Shown here: positions 1 to 4,924 of the stretch, piece by piece
How positions within the stretch are numbered: position 1 is the stretch's first letter
Layout of the letters: every line of letters starts with the position of its first letter
Assembly: GCA_019117325.1 (NCBI GenBank)
Contig: DWZY01000111.1
Location: 1-6,228, forward strand
Direction of reading: 5' to 3'
Length of the DNA stretch: 6,228 nucleotides
From: Candidatus Brevibacterium intestinigallinarum
GTDB taxonomy: Bacteria; Actinomycetota; Actinomycetes; Actinomycetales; Brevibacteriaceae
Translations under genes and position numbers: made by a program
Notes under the pieces: model-generated
What the model was told of the DNA's origin: nothing
Databases searched by the model: none
What the model saw: only the letters and a program-made list of their open reading frames with translations

Positions 1-850
1 CGGGATGATGCTTGGAGAGCAGGAACACGGCTGCGCATGCGAGGACGCCGAAGAGCGACATCCCGACGATCGGCAGGACCGCGGCGTTCGCCGCCTCACC
101 CAGGAGCGTCGCGCCCAGGACCACCGCCACGATGGGATCGATGACGGTGAGACCGGCGATGACCATCTCCGGAGGACCGGCGGAGTACGACGACTGGACG
201 AGCCACGAGCCCACCAGGCCCGAGGCCGCCAGAGCGAGAGCATTGAGCCACGGCAGCGTGCCGAGCCCCTCGACGACGCCCACGGCGACGACGTGCGAGC
301 TCACGACGTGCATATTCGTGGCGCAGAAGGCGAAGAGGACGCCGGCTGCGGTGATGAGGAGCAGCTGGCGCGGGTGCCGGATGGTGACGATCCCCAGCAG
401 GGCGACTGCGGTGCACGCGAGTGCCATGAGCGCCAGGACGAGGCCCTCGCGGCCGGTCGTGGGCGACGTCGTCGCGACGAGGGCGGAGACCGTCACGAAC
501 CCCGTCACGCCCACGACGCACACGGCGACCGTCGCGATGATCGAGCGGTCCACGGAGAGGCCGCGGTGCAGCACTCCCAGCAGGATCGAGATGACGAGGG
601 AGAAGGCGCCCACCGGCTGCACGACCATGACGGGGGCCAGTGCCAGGGCGATGACGTTCGCGACGACGCCGGCGCCGAGCGTCAGGAGGCCGGCGACCCA
701 GTAGGGGGAGACCAGCAGGCGCGCGATCGTGCGCAGGCGGAGAGGACCCGGTTCCGTCGCCAGCCCGGAGACGCCCCGGTGCTGGAGGAGCGCCCCGTAG
801 GCGAGTGAGACGGCCGACAGCAGTGCAAGGCCGATGGCGAGGAGAGTCAT
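1..850 (-). CDS. DMT-superfamily (EamA-like) membrane transporter, C-terminus cut by the window edge
   Basis: An uninterrupted minus-strand frame of 283 complete codons runs from an ATG at 850 to the left edge with no stop, so the protein is 3' partial. The product is almost entirely hydrophobic. About nine membrane spans are visible, roughly at residues 2-22, 50-71, 73-94, 104-126, 137-157, 163-180, 198-220, 228-250 and 256-279. The last complete codons read SKHHP, so probably only a last span or a short tail is missing. The segments VVQPVGAFSLVISILLG (about 77-93) and GPPEMVIAGLTVIDPIVAVV (about 225-244) resemble the two EamA-type half-repeats of drug/metabolite transporters. The substrate cannot be inferred. 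No Shine-Dalgarno sits before the ATG, but a -10-like hexamer lies 7 nt upstream, fitting a leaderless start. The gene diverges from the tRNA and shows no functional link to the fatty acid cluster. The membrane-protein call is firm; the family call is from general pattern. Confidence 0.82.
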   Translation of the reverse strand, partial: MTLLAIGLALLSAVSLAYGALLQHRGVSGLATEPGPLRLRTIARLLVSPYWVAGLLTLGAGVVANVIALALAPVMVVQPVGAFSLVISILLGVLHRGLSVDRSIIATVAVCVVGVTGFVTVSALVATTSPTTGREGLVLALMALACTAVALLGIVTIRHPRQLLLITAAGVLFAFCATNMHVVSSHVVAVGVVEGLGTLPWLNALALAASGLVGSWLVQSSYSAGPPEMVIAGLTVIDPIVAVVLGATLLGEAANAAVLPIVGMSLFGVLACAAVFLLSKHHP

Positions 851-857
851 CGGCTCT

Positions 858-863
858 ACGATA
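858..863 (-). promoter_or_regulatory. Putative -10 element of the DMT transporter gene (leaderless)
   Basis: The minus strand reads TATCGT (TANNNT pattern), followed by 7 nt and then the ATG at 850. That is the distance expected if transcription starts on the A of the start codon. No convincing -35 is visible 16-19 nt upstream. This is inferred from spacing alone. Confidence 0.4.
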
Positions 864-950
864 CTGAGTTCCCCTGAAACGATGCTGATCGACGGGGCTC
901 GCGCGGGATGTGAGGTCCCGCACGCCGAGGCGGATCGGGGTGCTGCGCTT

Positions 951-979
951 TTGCGCCAGCGCGAACGGGCTGATAGTGT
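951..979 (+). promoter_or_regulatory. Putative sigma70-type promoter of tRNA-Asn
   Basis: TTGCGC at 951-956 and TAGTGT at 974-979 are separated by 17 nt. The -35 has the key TTG and the -10 fits TANNNT. Predicted transcription start is about 985-987, giving a leader of roughly 25 nt before the mature tRNA end at 1011. The same GATAGTGT string recurs as the -10 region in front of fasR. Confidence 0.55.
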
Positions 980-1010
980 TTCAACTCGTGTTCGCCCCTG
1001 CGGACACCAT

Positions 1011-1083
1011 TCCTCCGTAGCTCAGTTGGCAGAGCATTCGACTGTTAATCGAAGGGTCGCTGGTTCGAGCCCAGCCGGGGGAG
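1011..1083 (+). tRNA. tRNA-Asn (anticodon GUU)
   Basis: A complete 73-nt cloverleaf folds by eye. The acceptor stem pairs 1011-1017 with 1076-1082 (7 bp, one T-G wobble at 1014/1079). The D stem pairs 1020-1023 with 1032-1035. The anticodon stem pairs 1037-1041 with 1049-1053 around the loop CTGTTAA, with anticodon GTT at 1044-1046. The variable loop is 5 nt. The T stem pairs 1059-1063 with 1071-1075 around TTCGAGC. The discriminator base is G1083. The next bases are CAG, so the 3' CCA is not encoded and must be added by tRNA nucleotidyltransferase. It decodes AAC and AAU codons as asparagine. It stands alone, with its own promoter and terminator. Confidence 0.97.
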
Positions 1084-1088
1084 CAGAC

Positions 1089-1123
1089 ACGAGGGCCGAG
1101 CGGTTTCACCGCTCGGCCCTCGT
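1089..1123 (+). terminator. Hairpin terminator of tRNA-Asn
   Basis: A perfect 15-bp GC-rich stem (1089-1103 with 1109-1123) encloses the loop TTTCA, starting 5 nt after the tRNA. No T-run follows (CGCGTTCG), as is common for actinobacterial hairpin terminators. It may also block minus-strand transcripts that pass the 1191-1227 hairpin. Confidence 0.8.
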
Positions 1124-1136
1124 CGCGTTCGCGCAG

Positions 1137-1179
1137 GACTCCCGATTGCTGCGTGCGTGCAGGTTCGCCCTGCGGAGTC
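1137..1179. other. Weak nested inverted repeat between the two terminators
   Basis: GACTCC (1137-1142) pairs with GGAGTC (1174-1179). Inside it GCAGG (1159-1163) pairs with CCTGC (1169-1173) around the loop TTCGC. The right arms are contiguous, while the left arms are separated by 16 unpaired bases. It may simply be part of the shared terminator region or chance in GC-rich sequence. Confidence 0.25.
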
Positions 1180-1190
1180 GTTCGTGAATG

Positions 1191-1227
1191 CGCGAGGGGG
1201 CCGGTGCAGTGCACCGGCCCCCTCGCG
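1191..1227 (-). terminator. Terminator of the fab operon, downstream of fabF
   Basis: A perfect 18-base inverted repeat (1191-1208 with 1210-1227) is centred on G1209. It forms a 17-bp stem with a 3-nt loop, lying 19 nt beyond the fabF stop codon. There is no T-run on either strand. The symmetry would let it act both ways, and with the 1089-1123 hairpin it insulates the convergent tRNA and fab transcripts. Confidence 0.82.
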
Positions 1228-1246
1228 TGTCAGCTGCGCGTGCGCG

Positions 1247-2485
1247 TCAGCTCGTGAACGCGACGACGGCGTTGTGACCGCCGAAGCCGAACGAATTCGT
1301 GATCGCGGCGATGTCGCCCTCCGGCAGCTGCGCGGGGGTGTCGCGCACGATGTTGAGGTTGACCTCCGGATCGACCGTCTGGATGTTGATCGTGGGCGGT
1401 GCGAGCCGCTCCTTGATCGCCTTGACGGTGAAGAGGGCCTCGAGCGCGCCGGCGCCGCCCAGCAGGTGGCCGGTCATCGACTTCGTGGCGGAGAACCGCG
1501 CCTCGTCGACCGCGTCGCCCAGGAGGCGGTTGACCGCGATCGACTCGGGGATGTCGCCCACCGGTGTCGAGGTCGCGTGGCCGTTGATGTGCTTGACGTC
1601 CGCAGGGCTGACCCCGGCTGATTCGAGAGCATCCCTCATGGCGCGGATCGAGCCCGCGCCCTCCGGCTCACCGGCCGTGATGTGGTACGCGTCGTTCGAC
1701 GTGCCCCAGCCCGCGACCTTCGCGTAGATCTGCGCTCCGCGCGCACGGGCGTGCTCCTCGCTCTCGAGGACGAGTGCTGCACCGCCCTCGCCCATGACGA
1801 AGCCGTCGCGGTCCACATCGAAGGGGCGCGAGGCCGTCTCCGGGGAGTCGGTGCGGCGCGACAGGGCGCGCATCGAGGAGAATGCGGACAGCGTGATCGG
1901 GTGCACCGCGGACTCCGCGCCGCCGGCGACGACGACATCTGCCTTGCCGGAGCGGATCATCTCCAGTGCGTGGCCCACGCTCTCCGTCGAGGAGGCGCAG
2001 GCGGAGACGACGGTCTGGACGACGGCGCGCGCCTTGAGGTCCATGCCGATCGCAGCCGCGGGCGCGTTGGGCATGAGCATGGGGACAGTCAGCGGCATGA
2101 CGCGCCGAGTGCCCTCCTCCTGCAGGGTGTTCCAGGCGTCGAGGAGTGTCCAGACGCCGCCGATCCCGGTGGCCCACGAGACCGCGAGGCGCTCCGGGTC
2201 GACCTCGGGCGTGCCCGCGTCCTCCCAGGCCTCGCGCGCAGAGATGAGTGCCAGGCGGCTGGCCGGATCCAGGCGCTTGGCCTCGACCTTCTTCAGCCGA
2301 TCGTCGACGACGGCAGGATCGACCGTGGCAGCGAAATCGACGGGCAGTTCGTACTTCTCGGCCCAGTCGTTGTCGAGGGTGTGCGCGCCGCTGGTGCCTG
2401 CCAGGGCGGCCTGCCATGTCTCCTGGGCAGTGTTGCCCAGGGGGGTGACGGCACCGATGCCGGTGACGACGACAGTGGATGTCAT
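1247..2485 (-). CDS. fabF: Beta-ketoacyl-ACP synthase II (KAS II)
   Basis: FabF is the cytosolic FASII elongating condensing enzyme. It accepts an acyl chain on its cysteine and condenses it with malonyl-ACP, releasing CO2. The 412-residue length is normal for the family. The N-terminus VVVTGIGAVTPLG is typical of KAS II. The catalytic cysteine is C163 in SACASS. The two histidines are H303 (NGHATSTP) and H340 (KSMTGHLLGGAGA), with K335 in between. These numbers coincide with E. coli FabF. The C-terminal loop NSFGFGGHN is the actinobacterial-style variant of GGTN. Residue 302 is Gly where I would expect Ala (NAH), a minor variation. The ATG at 2485 has GAGG 9 nt upstream. It is the last gene of the cluster, 76 bp after acpP with a strong hairpin in the gap. 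It is followed by a terminator, so nothing further is cotranscribed. KasA-like function is possible, but FASII context and sequence favour FabF. Confidence 0.96.
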   Translation of the reverse strand: MTSTVVVTGIGAVTPLGNTAQETWQAALAGTSGAHTLDNDWAEKYELPVDFAATVDPAVVDDRLKKVEAKRLDPASRLALISAREAWEDAGTPEVDPERLAVSWATGIGGVWTLLDAWNTLQEEGTRRVMPLTVPMLMPNAPAAAIGMDLKARAVVQTVVSACASSTESVGHALEMIRSGKADVVVAGGAESAVHPITLSAFSSMRALSRRTDSPETASRPFDVDRDGFVMGEGGAALVLESEEHARARGAQIYAKVAGWGTSNDAYHITAGEPEGAGSIRAMRDALESAGVSPADVKHINGHATSTPVGDIPESIAVNRLLGDAVDEARFSATKSMTGHLLGGAGALEALFTVKAIKERLAPPTINIQTVDPEVNLNIVRDTPAQLPEGDIAAITNSFGFGGHNAVVAFTS

Positions 2486-2494
2486 GGTGTGGAA

Positions 2495-2498
2495 CCTC
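2495..2498 (-). promoter_or_regulatory. Ribosome binding site of fabF
   Basis: GAGG on the minus strand lies 9 nt before the ATG at 2485, a modest Shine-Dalgarno match and weaker than those of acpP and fabH. Confidence 0.55.
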
Positions 2499-2518
2499 GT
2501 CGAATCGTTGAGTGGGGC

Positions 2519-2551
2519 CTCTGCGGGGTCGGGGTCGCCGACCCCGCAGAG
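2519..2551 (-). promoter_or_regulatory. Strong hairpin in the acpP-fabF gap (attenuator or mRNA 3'-end stabiliser)
   Basis: A perfect 14-bp stem pairs 2519-2532 with 2538-2551 around a 5-nt loop. It starts 10 nt past the acpP stop codon and ends 33 nt before the fabF ATG. No U-run follows in the minus-strand transcript. Its size is close to the two hairpins at the end of the operon, so partial termination or protection of an acpP-ended mRNA is plausible. Either would favour ACP over FabF. The structure is seen; the role is inferred. Confidence 0.65.
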
Positions 2552-2561
2552 TGGAAGCAGA

Positions 2562-2813
2562 TCAGGCCTGCTGGGCCTTGACGATGTAGTCCACAGCGTC
2601 CTGGACCGTGACGAGGTCCTTCACGTCGTCGTCCGGGATCTTCACGCCGAACTTCTTCTCTGCGTTCACGACGATGGTCATCATCGAGATGGAGTCGATG
2701 TCCAGGTCGTCCGTGAACGACTTGCCGGCCTCGACCTGATCCGTCTCCAGGCCGGTCTCCTCGTTGACGATCTCTGCCAGACCGGCGAGGACGTCAGCTT
2801 CGCTGTATGCCAT
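2562..2813 (-). CDS. acpP: Acyl carrier protein
   Basis: ACP carries every growing acyl chain in FASII as a thioester on 4'-phosphopantetheine, shuttling it between FabD, FabH, FabF and the reductases in the cytosol. The product is 83 residues, acidic, with the expected four-helix pattern. The attachment site is S41 in DLDIDSISM. Here the usual DSL motif reads DSI, a conservative change seen within the family. Helix II follows at about 41-56, then the conserved KFGVKIPDDD stretch at about 54-63. The ATG at 2813 has a strong Shine-Dalgarno (GAAGGA) 6 nt upstream. It lies 111 bp after fabH, the longest gap in the cluster, and that gap holds a candidate promoter and a leader hairpin. The neighbouring FASII genes make this the primary fatty acid ACP rather than a polyketide ACP. 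Confidence 0.96.
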   Translation of the reverse strand: MAYSEADVLAGLAEIVNEETGLETDQVEAGKSFTDDLDIDSISMMTIVVNAEKKFGVKIPDDDVKDLVTVQDAVDYIVKAQQA

Positions 2814-2819
2814 TTCTTA

Positions 2820-2825
2820 TCCTTC
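2820..2825 (-). promoter_or_regulatory. Ribosome binding site of acpP
   Basis: The minus strand reads GAAGGA, then 6 nt, then the ATG at 2813. It is among the best Shine-Dalgarno matches in the window, in keeping with the high ACP output FASII needs. Confidence 0.75.
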
Positions 2826-2835
2826 TCTCTTTGTC

Positions 2836-2863
2836 CCGCCGGGCGCTTGCGGCGCCGCGGCGG
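2836..2863 (-). promoter_or_regulatory. Imperfect hairpin in the acpP leader
   Basis: CCGCCG (2836-2841) pairs with CGGCGG (2858-2863) and GGCGC (2842-2846) pairs with GCGCC (2852-2856). One base is bulged (G2857) and the loop is TTGCG, making 11 pairs in all. It ends 10 nt before the acpP Shine-Dalgarno on the transcript. It could stabilise the 5' end of acpP mRNA or mark processing of the fabH-acpP transcript. No ligand-binding fold is recognised. Confidence 0.45.
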
Positions 2864-2899
2864 ATTGCAGGAAACGTGATTCGACGACGATCCCAGGAG

Positions 2900-2928
2900 A
2901 TCTTACGTCATGGTCGGGTGACCGTCAG
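2900..2928 (-). promoter_or_regulatory. Putative internal promoter of acpP
   Basis: On the minus strand CTGACG (-35, 2923-2928) and TAAGAT (-10, 2900-2905) are separated by exactly 17 nt. The -35 matches TTGACA at four of six positions and overlaps the fabH TGA stop. The -10 fits TANNNT with an A-rich core that is unusual in this GC-rich DNA. A start near 2893 would give a leader of about 80 nt containing the 2836-2863 hairpin. Confidence 0.5.
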
Positions 2929-3926
2929 GGGAGGACGACGACCTGCGCGCCGTAGACCAGACCGGCTCCGAAGCCGATCTGGAGGGCCAGCTTGCCGTGC
3001 AGATCCGGGTTCTCCCGCAGGAGCCGTTCCGTGGCCAGGGGGATGGATGCGGACGAGGTGTTCCCGTTGTCCGCGATGTCCCGACCCACGATGACGGACT
3101 CCGGCAGCTTCAGCTGCTTCGCCAGCTCATCGATGATCCGCATGTTCGCCTGGTGCGGGATGAAGGCGCTGAGGTCCTCGGCGGCGACGCCAGCGGCGTC
3201 GAGCGCCTGCTGTGCGACCTCTGCCATCTCCCACACGGCCCAGCGGAACACGCTGGGACCGTCCTGGCGCAGGGTGGGAAAGGGGGCCTCGGGATCGGTC
3301 TTCATCTGCAGGTAGGAGTTCGTCATGCGGATCGTCTCCCAGTTCTCGCCCTTCGAGCCCCACACGCTCTGGCCGATGCCGGGCGTGTCCGAGGAGGACA
3401 CGATGACAGCGCCCGCGCCGTCACCCAGGAGGAACGAGATCGAGCGATCCGTGGGATCCACGAAGTCGGAGAGCTTCTCCGCACCGATGACGAGGACGTT
3501 GTCCATGACGCCGGAGCGGACCAGGCCGTCCGCCTGCGCGATCGCGTAGCAGTAGCCGGCGCACGCGGCGGAGATGTCCCATGCGGGTACCGGGCCCGTG
3601 CCCAGGCGCTCCGTCAGTGCGGAGGCCGCGGACGGCGTGGCGACGCCGAAGGTGACCGTCGCGATGATGATGCCGCCCACGTCCGCGGGTCGGATGCCCG
3701 CGTTGGCGATGGCCTCGGACGCGGCCTCCTCCGACATGTCCAGGACGCCCACGTCTGCTCCGGCGCGGTGGCGGGTGATGATGCCGGTGCGCTGCCGGAT
3801 CCACTCGTCGGAGGAGTCGATCGGTCCGACGAGTGCCTCATTGGGCACAGCGTGCTCGGAGCGGTAGCCGCCGATGCCGGCGATCCGCGAGTACGAGCTG
3901 GCGGGGGTGGTCTTGAGTGTGGTCAC
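2925..3926 (-). CDS. fabH: Beta-ketoacyl-ACP synthase III (KAS III)
   Basis: FabH starts each fatty acid by condensing a starter acyl-CoA with malonyl-ACP. In actinobacteria the starters are often branched, but specificity is not readable here. The 333-residue product has the KAS III triad: C122 in SAACAGY, H258 in FIPHQAN and N289 in DNGNTSSAS. DEWIRQRTGI near the N-terminus and GFGAGLVYGAQVVV at the C-terminus are also family signatures. I start at the GTG at 3926, because AAGGA lies 6 nt upstream and the protein then begins 13 residues before the conserved SRIAGIGGYR. An in-frame ATG at 3983 would add 19 residues unlike the family and overlap the end of fabD by 32 nt. The gap after fabD is only 25 bp, so the two are almost certainly cotranscribed. 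Confidence 0.95.
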   Translation of the reverse strand: MTTLKTTPASSYSRIAGIGGYRSEHAVPNEALVGPIDSSDEWIRQRTGIITRHRAGADVGVLDMSEEAASEAIANAGIRPADVGGIIIATVTFGVATPSAASALTERLGTGPVPAWDISAACAGYCYAIAQADGLVRSGVMDNVLVIGAEKLSDFVDPTDRSISFLLGDGAGAVIVSSSDTPGIGQSVWGSKGENWETIRMTNSYLQMKTDPEAPFPTLRQDGPSVFRWAVWEMAEVAQQALDAAGVAAEDLSAFIPHQANMRIIDELAKQLKLPESVIVGRDIADNGNTSSASIPLATERLLRENPDLHGKLALQIGFGAGLVYGAQVVVLP

Positions 3927-3932
3927 GGGGAG

Positions 3933-3937
3933 TCCTT
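3933..3937 (-). promoter_or_regulatory. Ribosome binding site deciding the fabH GTG start
   Basis: AAGGA on the minus strand sits 6 nt before the GTG at 3926. It lies inside the short fabD-fabH gap. The upstream ATG at 3983 is inside fabD. Confidence 0.75.
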
Positions 3938-3951
3938 CCCAGAGTGTGTGC

Positions 3952-4872
3952 TCAGGCGCCGGAGTGGGCGCGGACGAATTCACGGGCGCCGTCGACGTCG
4001 GCCGCCGACTTGACGGGGAACACCTCGACGCCCTTCATGGCGCGCTTGGCGAGGCCGGTGAGGGTGCCGCCGGGCACCAGCTCGAGGATGCCCGTCACGC
4101 CCCTCTCGACGAGCGTCTGCTGGCAGAGGTCCCAGCGGACGGGGCTCGTCACCTGCGAGACGAGCAGCTGCAGGTAGTCGGCGCCGGACGCGACCGCTGT
4201 CCCGTCCGAGTTCGTGAGGATCGTCACCGCGGGGTCGGCGGTCTGCAGGGTCTGCGCGACAGAGGCGACCGCGTCCGAGGCCGGGGCCATGTACGAGGTG
4301 TGGAAGGCTCCCGCGACCTTGAGCGGGATGACGCGGGCGCGCTCCGGCGGGTTCGCGGCGAACGCCTCGATCCGCTCCTGGGCGCCGGCGGCGACGGTCT
4401 GGCCGCCCCCGTTGACGTTGGCGGGCTCGAGTCCCGCGGCGCTGATGGCGGCGAGGACGTCCTCGGGGTCGCCACCAACAACGGCGGCCATGCCGGAGGG
4501 TGCGGCTGCCGCGGCCTCGGCCATCGCCGTGCCGCGGGTGCGGACCAGCGTCATCGCGTCCGTGGAGGAGAGGATGCCGGCGATCGCGGCGGCGCCGATC
4601 TCGCCGACGCTGTGGCCGGCGACGATGTCGGTCGTGAGGGTGTTGCCGAAGATCTCTGCGTGCGCGGCGATGGCCGAGGCGACCAGCAGCGGCTGCGCGA
4701 TCGCGGTGTCGGTGATCGTCGCGTCATCCGAGGTGGTGCCGTGTGCACGGAGGTCGACCCCCGAGGCCTCGGCAAGAGTGTCGACGGTGTCGGAGAATCC
4801 GGGCAGCTCCAGCCAGGAGCTGAGGAATCCGGCCTTCTGGGCGCCCTGTCCGGGGCAGGCGGTGACTAGCAC
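3952..4872 (-). CDS. fabD: Malonyl-CoA:ACP transacylase
   Basis: FabD transfers malonyl from CoA to holo-ACP, supplying extender units to FabH and FabF in the cytosol. The 306-residue length is usual. Visible motifs are PGQGAQ (7-12), the nucleophile S88 in GHSVGE, R113 in RTRGTAM, the NVNGGGQTV stretch (152-160) with Q158, and the catalytic H191 in AFHT. The start is a GTG at 4872, placing PGQGAQ at the family's usual distance from the N-terminus. There is no good Shine-Dalgarno, but a TATCAC hexamer ends 5 nt upstream, so translation may be leaderless. It follows fasR by 50 bp and precedes fabH by 25 bp. The rarer possibility of a polyketide malonyltransferase is excluded by the neighbours. 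Confidence 0.95.
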   Translation of the reverse strand: MLVTACPGQGAQKAGFLSSWLELPGFSDTVDTLAEASGVDLRAHGTTSDDATITDTAIAQPLLVASAIAAHAEIFGNTLTTDIVAGHSVGEIGAAAIAGILSSTDAMTLVRTRGTAMAEAAAAAPSGMAAVVGGDPEDVLAAISAAGLEPANVNGGGQTVAAGAQERIEAFAANPPERARVIPLKVAGAFHTSYMAPASDAVASVAQTLQTADPAVTILTNSDGTAVASGADYLQLLVSQVTSPVRWDLCQQTLVERGVTGILELVPGGTLTGLAKRAMKGVEVFPVKSAADVDGAREFVRAHSGA

Positions 4873-4877
4873 GAGAA

Positions 4878-4907
4878 GTGATATCCCATCGTTCGATTCA
4901 ATGTCGC
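4878..4907 (-). promoter_or_regulatory. Putative fabD promoter (leaderless)
   Basis: On the minus strand GCGACA (-35-like, 4902-4907; four of six matches) and TATCAC (-10-like, 4878-4883; four of six matches) are 18 nt apart. The -10 ends 5 nt before the GTG start. Both elements are imperfect, as expected for a promoter needing an activator such as FasR. Readthrough from fasR is an alternative. Confidence 0.35.
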
Positions 4908-4924
4908 AGACTACGACAGCTGTC
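4902..4924. repeat. Inverted repeats at the fasR-fabD junction (candidate operator)
   Basis: TGTCG (4902-4906) and CGACA (4914-4918) form an inverted repeat with a 7-nt spacer. It runs directly into GACAGCTGTC (4915-4924), a perfect 10-bp palindrome reaching into the fasR stop codon. The left arm overlaps the putative fabD -35. This is a reasonable position for an activator or operator site, but short repeats like this can occur by chance. Confidence 0.35.

Larger units (their letters stand above)
851..1010. other. Divergent intergenic region between the transporter gene and tRNA-Asn
   Basis: This 160-bp gap separates the minus-strand transporter start from the plus-strand tRNA. I see no credible coding sequence. 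It should hold both divergent promoters. An imperfect hairpin (GCTGCGC / GCGCCAGC with one bulge and a TTTT loop) at about 942-960 overlaps the -35 of the tRNA promoter. Confidence 0.6.

Noticed and set aside
5..808. Plus-strand 267-codon frame antisense to the transporter
   Set aside because: Arg/Asp/His/Gly-rich product typical of an antisense shadow in high-GC DNA. There is no ribosome site and no recognisable motif.
96..923. Minus-strand 275-codon frame over the transporter gene
   Set aside because: Its product is a low-complexity Arg/Pro/Gly-rich string with no domain. The adjacent minus frame gives a clean multi-spanning membrane protein, so this is a GC-rich shadow.
834..1214. Short frames on both strands crossing the tRNA
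   Set aside because: They run through the tRNA-Asn cloverleaf and its terminator, so they are incidental.
1682..2879. Long plus-strand frames antisense to fabF and acpP
   Set aside because: Compositional shadows of genes with intact catalytic motifs. No Shine-Dalgarno, no domain, and they cross gene boundaries and hairpins.
2997..4869. Plus-strand frames (338 and 331 codons) antisense to fabH and fabD
   Set aside because: Asp/Arg/Gly-rich antisense products with no motif. The minus-strand genes are beyond doubt.
4866..4889. Seven-codon upstream ORF (MGYHFSC, then stop) overlapping the fabD start
   Set aside because: No Shine-Dalgarno, no repeated regulatory codons, and it would be absent from a leaderless fabD transcript. 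A frame this short arises easily by chance.
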